This document shows positions 34,060-45,618 of a stretch of DNA of 62,000 nt, piece after piece (position 1 is the first letter of the stretch; each line of letters begins with the position of its first letter). The position numbers were made by a program, and so were the translations under genes. A model generated the notes under the pieces. That model was not told where the DNA came from and did not search any database. It was given only the letters and a program-made list of their open reading frames with translations. This DNA comes from Owenia fusiformis (lineage: Eukaryota; Annelida; Polychaeta; Sabellida; Oweniidae), in NCBI GenBank assembly GCA_903813345.2, contig CAIIXF020000003.1, positions 8,499,912 through 8,561,911 of the forward strand. Reading direction: 5' to 3'.

Positions 34060-34640
34060 TAGGTTTTTATGTCCCCACCACATAGTGTGGAGCCAATTGT
34101 CGGCCTAGGCACGTCCGTCTGTCTGTCCTTCCGTCTGTCTCTCCGTCCATCCATCTGTCCATCTGTACGTACAACAGTTTTCTCCAAAACCGCTACAGAT
34201 ATCACCTTTAAATTTTCAGGGATAACTTAGTGCATACAGATGTGGACAGAATTTTTTTTAACTCGATACGTACTTCATGCCGGCTATTTTGAAGTCAAAT
34301 TTTCAGGGATGATTCTTAATATGAAAATCTAGAATTGATTTGCATTCTGGGTAAATGTCAAGGCAGCTGTCCTAAAATCTTGTCTGTAAAGTCTTGTCTC
34401 AGCGTTTTCTGATGGATCAATCTCAAATTTTCAGGGGTGGTTCTTAGAATGAAAAACTAGAACTGGATAATGCTTTGGCTCTCTGGGTAAGTTTTAAGGT
34501 GGCCATTTCAGATTTTCTGTCTTAAAATTGTGTCGGTAAAGTCTTCTCTACTCATTTTCAGAATAACTATTTGACAGATCAATTTCAAATTTTCAGGAAT
34601 GATTTTTAGTATGAAAATCTACATCTGATTAGTTTTTCTG
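34060..34640 (+). repeat. GTCC-tract repeat element with internal tandem units
   Basis: It begins near ttatgtccccaccacatagt. A (GTCC/GTCT)n tract lies at 34107-34170, then three diverged units with tcaaattttcaggg(a)tgattctta at about 34297, 34423 and 34584. It has the same architecture (tetranucleotide tract plus tandem units) as the 11.4-kb family, but with unrelated sequence. Confidence 0.65.
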
Positions 34641-36789
34641 CATTCAGCCTTCTGACTTCTTCAAAGTTAAACTTGCAACTTATATCAATATTGAAGTTTA
34701 ATCATACTGTGTGTAAAGTAGTTTCATCCTTAAGTCGTAAAGTAAACATGGATATTATTGATGAAATGCCAGTTTTGATAAAATCTTTTGATGTGTGCTC
34801 CAGCAAGAGGCAAGTCCTAACTTTTGTATATTTAAGATAGTTATGTATAATGTGCAGCAAAGCTGTGGCCTTTTGTAATTTAGGGAGTTTCAGCCATGTT
34901 AATTTTTCCGAAAATAACATGGCAAAGAAGAAACAAAACATAAGAGGCCACAGATATGACAGCTAAACTACAAAACAAATACTAAAATATACAAAAGTTA
35001 GGATATAAATGTTTCCAATTTTACATAAACTGTTTCAATATGGTCAGTCAATTGCTTATTTTTTAAATTCAAAGTACTTCCAAACATTTAAAATTTTACC
35101 GTAACAGCTTAACTCTTCATAGTTCTGCTTAGAGATGTCACAAAACAAAAAATCTGAATGGTTAAGTTTGGAACACTTTGCTTCGGAACGGAAGAATTTT
35201 AGAACGGTTAGGAACAGAGTGTTTGCGTGTATAATAGATTAAAATAGTTTGATCATCAAGGTCTATTTGGTCGCAAAAAACTCTTCTTAACATTTCAATG
35301 AGAAAGAGGGTAAAGAATGAACCTCTTTTGGTGCAAAATATTGAAAGAAAAATGCTGATTCTTTAGTTGACTGTGATTTACTTAACAGACTTTTTACTTT
35401 CTCCTTTAGTTCATTTACATTGTATGGAACATACTTCTCTCCAACTTTGTAAGACAAAGGAAAGTTGATTTGTTGTCACATTTCTGTTTTAATTCTGTTT
35501 TTCTGAAGTTTATTTGTGCTTTCAAGGCTATAACTTTATCTTTGTACAAGTCGTTCCGTCATTGTTTCATTATTTTGCCGCAGTCCAAAATCACATATTT
35601 GCTGGGTAATTCCATGGCAATATATGATGCAAGTAGAGCGGGCCGTGGTATTCCATGATGAATACTTGACTTATTTGAAGTAAATTACATTCATTGTGAG
35701 GATATGACCCTTTTTCTCTATTAAGCTCCACTTATGCCTAATGCCCGAACACGTGACATTCAACATCATCTTCTATGTCCATTAGAACTGCTTTGTGTAG
35801 AGAGTTTGTTGTTCAATGGATTTTAATAAAGAACTCAATTGTCATCTATGTGACAAAAGATGTTACCTCCTAAGAGCAACATGACATTGAACCTGTTATG
35901 TTTATATCTAATAATATTGTTCTTCAACTTTTTGACTCTAAGTAGGTTCTCCAATGCATGTATACACCATTTTTTCATCTTGCCCTCTAGCCAGTGCATT
36001 GCAAGTTCTCTGGATGGCTCTACAGGTTGCACTTTCACTTGCTATGTGAAATCTTTTAAGGTGACCATCTTTTTCAGATCCAATCTCCTTTTCACTAGAC
36101 TTACTTGCTAAATACAAACCTAAAAATCTCGAAAGCTCTCAGCGCATTTTTCTGCAAAAGCTACTAAAATATGTAGCACACCATGTTTCAAGTGAACTTT
36201 TAATGGCAGTTCATGTTTTCAGCACCAGATGTGCTGCAGTAGCAATTAGTCTTCTTCACAGTCATAAGATGTAATTAATCCCTGTGCAGAGAGGCTATGT
36301 CTAGCCAGTAGTCAGTATTAAGATACTATGCAGTGGTTATTCTAAGGGCAGTTACTATCACTACCAAAGTAATTAGCCTCTTCTCCACTGTCAAATGTGT
36401 GCACATCTTACTAAATTGTTTTAAAACAGGCCAGAATTATCATTTTAAAGGCCAGGGTCGGGTATAAAAGGCCAGTGGCAGTTAGGAATAACATCATATG
36501 ATGATTTGGTTATTTTGAAAATCAGAGCTCCAGAGGTTTTATTTTGTTTTTCCCTGATAACTTGAAAACTACTGAACAGTTTTTGCTTTTTTTTGTCACA
36601 GTTCCGCATGAACATATGTTAATTCATTATCTTGCTTCTGTTAATTCAAAATATCACTTCATTTTGTATAATTAAGCCTTTTTTATTTGAAAATGTACTG
36701 GTTTTAGGGGAGGAGTTACTAGGCAGGGATTTAAATATCTGACCAATGAGGATTCTATAAATTTGTCATGTGATATTTACACATATTTA
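34641..36789. other. Non-coding stretch
   Basis: No supported exon, RNA gene or bounded element. Confidence 0.45.
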
Positions 36790-37325
36790 TAGAATAGAAT
36801 ATTTATTGAGTACATTCACACCCCTGAGGGTCAGGTACAAGAAAGTGTAGTACACAAAAAGAAAATATATGATTTAACACTAGACTACTATATACTACAT
36901 ATAATATATGCTTAACTGTAAAATGTAAAATATGTGTTACTACAAAATGTTTTTTGCGCAGCAGGAATTAGCCTTTCTAAATGAAGTATTGCTTTCTAAA
37001 ATTCGGAAGGCATCACTACATGTAATGTATTTTGCAACCTTGATGCAATCTTGATTTATACAAGTTAAGAGGTATATAAATTGATTTGTTTGTGCTTTTG
37101 CCGTATCAGATAATTCAGTTTGAAGTAATAATCTTTCATTTTGATATTTTTTACACTTCATCATAAAATGTTCTTCATCATCAATAATATTGCAATGGAC
37201 ACACAGTCTTTCTTCAATTGGGGTTTTCTTTGGTTTTGTATATCTCCCTTTACAAACACAAGCACATGGTGTTATTCTAAGAAAGCAGCTGTATTTGTTA
37301 TTTGCACTAACCAGAGAAAGTACAT
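36790..37325 (-). pseudogene. Non-LTR retrotransposon (LINE) 3' end
   Basis: On the minus strand, from about 37325 to 36940, an open frame gives the C-terminal tail typical of LINE polymerases: GRYTKPKKTPIEERLCVHC, then DDEEHFMMKCKKYQNER, then about 55 residues ending with a stop. The C-x2-C...H-x4-C arrangement is the cysteine/histidine motif found near the end of many LINE ORF2 proteins. A ~150-bp 3' untranslated region ends near 36790 (caataaatattctattcta). The element is 5'-truncated, as is usual for target-primed insertion. Clade not determined. Confidence 0.65.
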
Positions 37326-37436
37326 ATCACCAGCATATATACAGGTTAATTCAGGTATATAGTTATAATTCCACTTATTCAAATGTTTGCTATGAATCCA
37401 ATGTCATAGGGTCATAATTATGTAAAGATCATATAA

Positions 37437-38216
37437 TTATGCTCTCAATACTTTGTGACTTTCAAGTCCTATGCAAATGACATCACAGTCGTTGGCATTC
37501 TTCTTCCATCCGTGACGGGCATCAGTCATTATACCTATACCATCGTCAAAGGGCCTTGTTTTTTCCTTCTCTTCTTCAAGGGCAATTCTGCAAGATTCTA
37601 AGGCTGCAATTTTAATGTGAGATGCGAATTCTTGTGTCATAGTTTGTAGTTTTTGTTTTCCTATATGCCCAAATTGTGATGTTTTTGTGAGGCTGTCATA
37701 TTGACTTGGAAGCATACCTGATGTTATGTAACCATGAAAAAATCTGTAATTCACTAAACTTTGACCATTTGGAAGAGAAGGCGACGATTTCCATCTGATT
37801 GTATGTTTGGCATCACAATGCCACTCAACTGTAACTGCATGGCCGTGTTGTTGATAGTCAGACCAGTTTAGCTGATTATTACACATGGCTGTATGTGCTG
37901 AAGCATGATCAACGAGTCTCTGCACTGCAGACTTGGTTGTAAAAAACATAGGTTCATGCACATTTTCTCTTTCTACTGATAAATATTCTTGAATGGGCTC
38001 ATTCTTGCATGCCTCATTAGTCGATTCACCTGGAGTGTTGTTCATTAGCCAGAAATCAATTGCAGTCTCTATTGTTTCTGTGTTGTTTGCTATTACTTCC
38101 CTGCTAATCAACTGCTTCATTTTTCTTACTTTTTCCAGAACCCTTGTCTTAGCAACTTCATCACCAGGCATTTCTAATTGAAACTTTGGTTTTCTATTGC
38201 GTTTTACATTTGCCAT
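37437..38216 (-). pseudogene. Transposase-like ORF fragment, unrecognised family
   Basis: An ATG in good context opens 259 residues: a basic start (MANVKRNRKPKFQ), a possible helical region, a cysteine/histidine pair (VEWHCDAKH), a GYITSGMLPSQYDSLTK block and, near the C-terminus, IGIMTDARHGWKKNAND followed by VICIGLESHKVL. An Asp-Ala-Arg-His-Gly block just before a beta-strand-like stretch resembles the first catalytic aspartate region of RNase H-fold transposases. The protein ends abruptly three residues later, so the catalytic core would be truncated. Recent decay is likely, since no internal stops are present. Confidence 0.5.
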
Positions 38217-40927
38217 TTCTATTTGTAGTCAGACTTTGGTTCTATTCAATAAGGAGTATATTGATAATGAAACTGGCTACGTTGAATCAAATGGTACTTG
38301 ATTTCTCTTGATAGCCAAGAGTTCTTTAGGGAGGGGGCATTTGATGACTATCTAGTAATAGTTATACTTAGGATACACAAGAGCTAAATGAGAGATTCCC
38401 TCAATTATGTTTGGCCTATCTCTAGCAGACCAAAGGAAATCATGCTGCAACATTGGGGGGAGTTACAATTAAAATCTAATTTTCAGAAGTTCAATGTTCA
38501 CATGATGGATAGTAATTGACAAGATCAATTGAAATCCTAGATTCAAATTTTGAATCACTCTGTGGATCTCATCAGATCCAAGAATAATGTGTCCCTTGAG
38601 AAATGCCAGGGATGTCTATTTCAAAAATATCTAATCTACATTGAAGGGACCATATCCATGTTTCAAAATCTTACTCTGTACACTATATTGGATCATAAAA
38701 AAATTATTTCAGAGTTTTCCCCAATTAGACAGTGAAAAGTTCAATCCTCAAGGCATTATACTGAATTAGGGACCTGTCATTATGCGTATTCTCATTCCAT
38801 GTCTGACAAGGGTAAAATATCAATTAGTTCAGATATTGAGATATAAGAAAATGACTGGTCCCACTGTTTCTGGAGTTCTTGTACTTGTTTTAGTAACATT
38901 TACATACAGCTGGTTATTTCCGAAATATCATGGCAACCTCAAAAAGAAAAAAGAAAATAGTATCCAAGATATCAGGGATTAGAAGCAGTTAGTCCACATG
39001 GACATAAAAGAGAGCTGATGCCTAACTGTGTTATACGCGTAGTGAGGAAATGGTACCCTAATCCTGAAGGTGTAGACTACATGGGGTACATGTGGGAGTA
39101 ATAAATATATGAACCTTGACAATGAACAATATTTGGGTTCATTACATTTAATTTCCACCATGCTACATATAATAAAATATTTAAATGTTATACTGCATTT
39201 GAACATTGGAATCAATTATCATTATGCTTGTTAATAGTAAGAAATGACTTTATTTGAACACATGTTGACCTTTGAACTTGCTTAATATGGCAAATGTGTA
39301 TAAAAAGAAAAATGCTTTTTCATGTACTTGAGATATTATTTACTAAATAGAATCAAATCATTTGTAATGATTAACTCTAGATACATGTGCTTGTGTTTAT
39401 AAACATTCTGGCAAATTTTACCATATGCAGTGTATGGTTACATGATCTTTCACTTGATTGGCTAGTCATTTATGGGTATTGATGAGGTGGGCTGAACTCA
39501 ACCATATGGCAGGGAGACCTGGTCTTTAAACATGTTATATAGTCTGAGATTAGTATGGTATTGCTATAAACCCTTTGATTTTATCATGAATGATGGACTT
39601 TTCCACATGCAAATGTAATGATATTTGCTTCATTAAGCATGCAGCGTGGGCAAAATGTATTAATCTTGCTAAATAGCAAAGTACTGTTGTTCCTAATCTC
39701 TTGTTCTTATGTCAAGTAATTATCATTGAGTAACAAAGTAGCAGCCCAGGTAACAAAGGGTTCAGAAATTAGCATTTCCCGGGGTACAAAGCACTTGTTA
39801 AGATACACCTGACAGAATTCAAGCTATGAAGTATCAATTTTATTAGATAGAAAGTCTTTTGTATCTATGTTTAATTTGATGAAAATTACTTTTATCATTG
39901 AAAATTGCTATGTAATGAATAACTTTACCACAAACTAGGTGGTGGGAAAAACAAAAATTTGTTTGCTTACCTACACTTTTTAGGTATAAAAAGTGACAAT
40001 CTATGCGCTGCTTCAAATTGTTGTACGATTTGTAAACGCACTTCGTCTGATTACCATACCTTCCTCTGATTGGTCGGTTCCGGGAGATTCAAATGCCTAT
40101 AGCAACTAGAATACTAACTTAAAAGCTTGGCTAGACTCCACAATATTCCCCGATAAAATACATTATTAATATAATGTTTATTTATCATTGAAAATTGCTA
40201 TGTAATGAATAACTTAACCACAAACTAATATTTTTGATTTGTGTTGGGAATGGGAGTCTAACCTATTGCCGGCTTCGGATTGTTCCAAAGTCTCTCTAAG
40301 TAGATTCTTACACTGAAATAAAAAATGTGGTTATTGTTATTAATTAGATGGGGCTTATAAAACGCCACTAAACAACAAATCATTGATTTTTGTTTCCCCA
40401 TTCAATTTTCAATAGTTTAAATATACATTAACGTAATTAAGATATATAATAGTATATATTGTAAAACTCTTTCCAAAAATATTAATCCAACATGATAAAG
40501 AACAGCAAAGCACCAATTTAAAGGAAAACAATGACAGTAACTTGAAAGTAAATATGCTCGATGCATAAACCTTCATTGACCTTTGCTTTAAAAGAAGCCT
40601 CCTTGACAGTGATCTCATAGTATAAATGTTGTTTATAAAATATATATATACATATATAAAATTATATAAGTGACATTACATCCACTCAACCAAAAGTTGC
40701 TTGCCATGACTTACATGGAAATAACCTCCATTGACCGTTTACTCAAACGAGTATGTTTTAACATGCATAAATATCCGCCAGTAGAAATGGATATCCTTAT
40801 GACTCTTTAGTCACTGTATTAAGTGTAATACTGTATATACACTATACTAGTCATCTACGCTCTATCTAAAGTATATTTGTAAGAATGTAATAGTCTTGTA
40901 ATACTGTGATTTCAGCTGCTTATAGTG
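38217..40927. other. Non-coding; 47-bp direct repeat pair
   Basis: A 47-bp sequence (tttatcattgaaaattgcta, then tgtaatgaataactt) occurs at about 39890-39937 and again at 40180-40227, flanking 240 bp. No exon is recognised. Confidence 0.45.
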
Positions 40928-41993
40928 TCATTTCAAATAGCGTTTGAAGGCATCCGACTTCCACCGCCCCAATTTATGTATTTGGGCATCGGAATACCCC
41001 AAACTTGCTGCATATGATGCTCCACCGATGCGGAAGGAATGACCTTTGTAAAGGTTCGAATTTAGATTGCATTTCCCCAGCAGAGCGTATAATACTGATG
41101 AGAACTGTCACTGATGAGAATCTTGTCACTGGCTTACCATTTTTGTCTAAAAATAATTCTTTATCCCCGTTAGGGCGAATCGCTATATATGCCAGTAAAG
41201 ACTGCACTGGACAAGGTTGTACATTTGTTTGGGGATATATTGAAATGGTATGTTTATTTCCTGGTACTGAATGTTTGTACGAGTCCAATGTAACTTGAAT
41301 GACATTATGTTGTGAAAAATAGTGTACATTTTGTAATTTAATTGTATGACCTGCAGAATCCTTAACTATTTCCTCTATTCTGAGAAGAGCATAGAATGCA
41401 GTTGTAAACATTGATGAATATAGTATTGATTCAAAATGATCATGATGTAATTTGCATGTGGTCACCAACACTTGAAGAAGAGATGGTGTGATTGGTAAAC
41501 GAGTATTAGATATCAGTTTAGATGCTGAAAAACCGTGCATGGTTTCTGTAACTATGAATTTTTTGTTGGGTCTGCCAAACCTGACATTTTGTATTTGTAT
41601 GACAGAGCTGACATAAATGTCCTAACGGATGCTGGTGAATATTTTTGTGTTAAAAATGTTACAAATAAGGAGGTCACAGGCCCATCGGCTGGAAAACTTT
41701 GCAATTCACATTGTTCCTGAAACTCTGCTAGTAATACATCTATTTTTAAATATGTTCTCCAAGTATTATTCTTCTTCGCTCCCTTCAAGAATTTGTCACG
41801 TTTCTTAATAAGGTGTGAGGCTGGGCCGCTTCTGGTATTGTTGATGTGCGCTTGTTGGCTGTAGTATGCACCTGTAGGAACAAAGGAATATTATTTCTCG
41901 ATAAGGCATCACTAGCCACATTGTCTACACCTTTTATATGGATTGCTCTAAAAATGATATTGTTTGACATGGCAATTAAAACATAATTTTAAA
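40928..41993 (-). pseudogene. DIRS-like retrotransposon remnant (RNase H tail and tyrosine recombinase)
   Basis: Read on the minus strand, the segment starts with the end of an RNase H domain (IHIKGVDNVASDALSR), typical of DIRS-type pol. It continues with the helical core-binding region of a tyrosine recombinase (SPASVRTFMSALSYKYK) and then the catalytic part. An LRIEE block supplies the first arginine. In another frame, KGHSFRIGGASYAASLGYSD, then GRWKSDAFKRYLK and a stop at 40928 supply the H-x-x-R, W and tyrosine. One frameshift lies in an A-run near 41550 (six As) and another near 41075, so the element is dead. The order RNase H then recombinase identifies the DIRS order rather than a Crypton. 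Confidence 0.8.
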
Positions 41994-42135
41994 CAGTCTT
42001 CATATGACTTTAACAATGTATGTTAAAATTTGAGAGAACTTTACAGATTAAGTTTAAGAAACATCAAATTAAACACATATGCAGCATATAAAACATATTT
42101 TGACTTACCAAACAGAAGTTATTCTAATAATTTCT

Positions 42136-42525
42136 TCACACAGGGGGTGTTCTTTTATTTATTATTGGAGTAGCGGTTGTTATCTCAGGCTGGCAGGACA
42201 ATAGGTGTTCTGAGAGAGTTGAAGCGAGTCTATTTACCTCATGCCGTATTCCACACATTCGACGATCCAGATGATTGAAGACTTTATGGACAGCTTCAAC
42301 ACCCTGTTCTCCCCCAAGGCCCATGCCACATTTGTAAGTTTTTATCCATGGGACAATATGGTCCTCAAACAAATGCTGTTTGGGGATAACTTTTATGTCC
42401 GGGAACTCTTTCCTATATATAGCCAGGTAATTGTCAATACTCAGCTGTATTGATTGAATTTGGGCTTCTTTGATGCGCTCACAATGTCCAACCAATGTAA
42501 TTATGCACAACAGCAAAAGCTTCAT
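42136..42525 (-). pseudogene. RAG1-like transposase C-terminal block with catalytic Glu
   Basis: From HCERIKEAQIQSIQLSIDNY this frame continues KVIPKQHLFEDHIVPWIKTY, then KCGMGLGGEQGVEAVHKVFN and a helical tail ending in a stop at 42136. The GxGxxGEQGxE...N motif parallels the SEGNESGNKLFRRF region of RAG1, which holds the final catalytic glutamate. Either Glu of GEQGVE could be the equivalent. The frame is offset from the preceding block by a frameshift near 42490. Confidence 0.65.
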
Positions 42526-42529
42526 TGAT

Positions 42530-43097
42530 TTTGATCACTTTATTTTTTAATACATGGGCTTTGTCTAAAAGTTTGTCTTCACAACTTAAGGTGCTTGATA
42601 GTGAATGGGTTTTTCTGACAACCTCATTGGCCACATCCTCAATGACATCTCTTTTTAAAAAAAACGACTCGCATGGTTGCCCTCAAACGCTCCACCAAAA
42701 TAGGCCGCACGCTTGATATGATGTCTTTTGAGTACAACGTCCATTTGGGCTCCAATTGGCCCCTTGGTCGATTTTAGTTCCAATTCACTTTTTTCTTCTT
42801 TGATTTTTTCCTTAATTTCATTTTTAATGTTTTGGAATTTGCACATTTCAGTTCTTTTTTGAGACAATGTATTTTTTCCCATTTTTCTACATATTCACCA
42901 AAGGGTGTATCCCTCTTATTATCTGGCAATCTATTGTCCTTGGCAATAGCACGACCCAAGGCACGGTCAATTTGATTACATCCTTTTAGAAGGATATTGT
43001 GATGCTTTAAAACAATTCCCAACAAAATATGTGAGTATGGAGTGCAAATCTGACTGATTTCTATGTCAAATAAAGGTTCATTGATTACATTCATATA
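42530..43097 (-). pseudogene. RAG1-like transposase block with second catalytic Asp
   Basis: It starts immediately after the inserted element with NVINEPLFDIEISQICTPYS, then HILLGIVLKHH; the Asp of PLFD (43065-43067) is the candidate second catalytic residue. A coiled, lysine-rich region follows (about 42880-42770, frame change near 42800). Then come GPIGAQMDVVLKRHHIKRAA, YFGGAFEGNHASRFF, a frameshift in a T-run near 42660, and VIEDVANEVVRKTHSLSSTL to VVHNYIG near 42500. The order and spacing fit the RAG1-like core between its second aspartate and final glutamate. Confidence 0.62.
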
Positions 43098-44424
43098 GAT
43101 ACAACGTCAGATACTGTACATCACGGCGTAACACTGAATTGTTCACTTTACCGACAAAATGCAAAGATTTACGCGATAAATATGCGCAATGCTCCTCCAA
43201 GTAATTGCAGAAGTTTTAATATTCGTGGAATCTTCTTAAAAACTTCAAGTTTTGTTCAGATTAATGTGCGCTTCAATACAATTCTATATTCAAAAAGGTT
43301 TTGTCACGATTTACAGAATTAGAATCACCAGAAAGTAGACATTTGAAACCCTACCCGTTTTCTTCTTTGTCGCGCTTTTCGGCCCTGCGCTCTCGTTGTC
43401 GCACCGTCTTTCTAGACTCTTTCACAGTGCCCCTTGTCATATTCAACTGATATACACAGACGGGAAGATATTAAGGATTGTTAAATGCATTATTTGTCAT
43501 TTATTTTAACTCGAATATTTAGTTTTATTTATCTAAAGCAATGAATAATAAAGGAGAACATATAATACGCTAACGGCGTAACGTCTTATTTTGTAAAGGC
43601 TTCACTTGGGGTTGCGGTGATAAAATGATGTCTATCTCAATATATACTGGTTCAAATTAAATGAAATTAATTGTATGTAGTAAGGGATATATTTAAAAGA
43701 ACATGCTAAAACATTGGAAAGTTTTGAATGTTTATCCCTTAATTAGAAATATTTGAACTCAAAAAATGAAACGTAATTTTGTGAATTTTTCACATGGCTT
43801 CACTTCATATTTCTTTCAATTTATGCTTCTTACAGACTGAATTTTAATCGAAATGATATAGTTTTTTGATAAAAATATAGAATATGATATGCCTTTCAGG
43901 AATCAAAAAAGAATAATTCACCTTTCAAACGATTTAATGTTTAATTGACCAAAATATATATCTTGTTGGTACGAAATTCTGCCTGTCCACACTTTTTTTG
44001 CATAATTATAAGCGTTAAGTTAGCATTGTTATATTATGACGTCATCACACAGAATCTGTTTGTCTTTTCCAAAATGGTGAATTTAAATATTGTGAAAATT
44101 TGAGAAAGATCCGTTAAGAAATGAAAAGGTTATCTTCATTTTTCGTTTAAAATTAAAATCATTTTTCTTCAAAATGTTACAGTCCACACCCGGTTTTAGC
44201 ATAGAAAGTCGCATAATACGGCTTCCGTGATTCTCATTTAAAAAGTCCCAAATCAGTTATTTGGAATTCTGATAGGCAAAATATTTCATGGACATACGTG
44301 TTCAACTGATGACGAAAAATTGTAGAAAAATATGATTTTGCTGTCGAGATATTGCGGTTTTAAAAGTAAGTACGCATGTAAAATGCAGTAAAATGCCGCG
44401 ATGTACAGTATCTGACGTCGTATC
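43098..44424. mobile_element. 1327-bp element inserted in the RAG1-like transposase
   Basis: The ends are inverted 31-bp repeats with three mismatches (gatac(a/g)acgtcagatactg, then tacatc(a/g)cggc(g/a)). The trinucleotide ATA flanks both sides (43095-43097 and 44425-44427). Removing the element joins the transposase frames (KAKHY to NVINEPLFD), which fixes both boundaries independently of the repeats. The interior is AT-rich except for a short GC-richer open segment at 43351-43440. No transposase is recognised. Confidence 0.85.
43351..43440 (-). CDS. Possible short Arg/Lys/Glu-rich first exon inside the insertion
   Basis: An ATG at 43440 opens a frame of 29 residues, MTRGTVKESRKTVRQRERRA, then EKRDKEENG and a stop. 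A donor-like GGTAGGG at the end could splice it onward before the stop. The segment is markedly richer in GC and CpG than its surroundings. The protein would be highly charged and helical. No partner exon was found, so this may be chance or a captured exon. Confidence 0.3.
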   Translation of the reverse strand: MTRGTVKESRKTVRQRERRAEKRDKEENG

Positions 44425-44427
44425 ATA

Positions 44428-45435
44428 GTGTTTTGCCTTGGAAACATTACTTTCAGCTTCATCGATATTTATCATAATCACTTCATCATTTGTGATCTCT
44501 CTGTGATCCCGAGTGATTCTCTTTCTTTTCTAGGAATACTATATTGTGTATGACGAATATGACAATATAGACACGAGTAGGAACCAGATGGCCCAGATAA
44601 GCCCATTGCCTTCGTCAAGTAGTCATTGTCGCCACACATGAACAGCTTGATTTTTTTAACCCGCCATGTCATATTGTTAATCTGATCTATGTCTGGCTTA
44701 AATCTCTTAAGAACTGTATCCAAATTATCCCTAGTATCCTTTGCTCTAAACATGGCAAAAACTAAGCAATTGTTTGTGTTATTGGGTGATGCAGTGTTTA
44801 TCACTTGTAGTGTCGTTTTGAAACTATTCCCTCCATGGTCTGCACCTAATTTTACCCATATTTCGTTTCTTGGAATAACTGGATGATCCAGACACAATGT
44901 TCTGAATTCCGACATCATGCTGAGGTGGTCTCCAAGGTACTTTGGCAGATTACTAATATAGGCCATTGGCAGTTTTTTATAAACCATTCCTTTCTTACTA
45001 TCTGGGGCATTGGGATCGCTAGTTTTGAGAAGTTTTAGTTTGGCTTTTAGCTTTATCTTGCTCAGTAATTTCTTTTTATATTCCCTTTGTTTGTTTTGGC
45101 TTTCCATTTTTACATTAAATGAACATAAAAACCTTGATATCTCCTTTAACTGTCCCCATGATACTTTAGCTTTTGTTTTTATGGCCATTATTTTGCGAGT
45201 ATTCATGACAGAGGGTTTTAATTTACATAAAAACTCCAAACGCTCACTGGCCCTCTTTTTTCTCCGTTGAACAAGCCATTCTTTTGACAGCTGAGAGATT
45301 GAGGAATCACTGCCCTTGCCACTTATTTTTTCTCTGTAGTTTTTTCTGTAGTTTTCTGGCTCGTTTTCTTTTCAATGGTGATGAGGCCTTATCACTGCCT
45401 ACCCTTTGTTCTGGCACTAGGACAAATCTGAGGCA
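44428..45435 (-). pseudogene. RAG1-like transposase block with first catalytic Asp
   Basis: It enters through an acceptor (aatttcag) at 45436. It encodes a basic stretch (PLKRKRARKLQKKLQ), a frameshift near 45335, then a SERLEFLCKLKP helix. The core follows: EIWVKLGADHGGNSFKTTLQ (Asp at 44838-44840 is the candidate first catalytic residue), a KDTRDNLDTVLKRF helix, and CGDNDYLTKAMGLSGPSGSY followed by SCLYCHIRHTQ. The last segment parallels the EGLEASGS..C..C region of RAG1 after its first aspartate. Another frameshift near 44500 is needed to read on to KAKHY, where the inserted element at 43098-44424 interrupts it. Confidence 0.68.
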
Positions 45436-45618
45436 CTGAAATTGTAGTTTTACTTATATCTCTTTTGGTATTCTTAATAAAATGAACAATTTTTATTTGT
45501 ATACCCCCTCCCACTCAACTAAAGAAAATACCTTGTAAGGTGTTGAAGAAATTAAGCATAGATAATTACAAGCACTATCTCAATGGGGATTAAGTGAATA
45601 TCACAATAAGATAATTAC

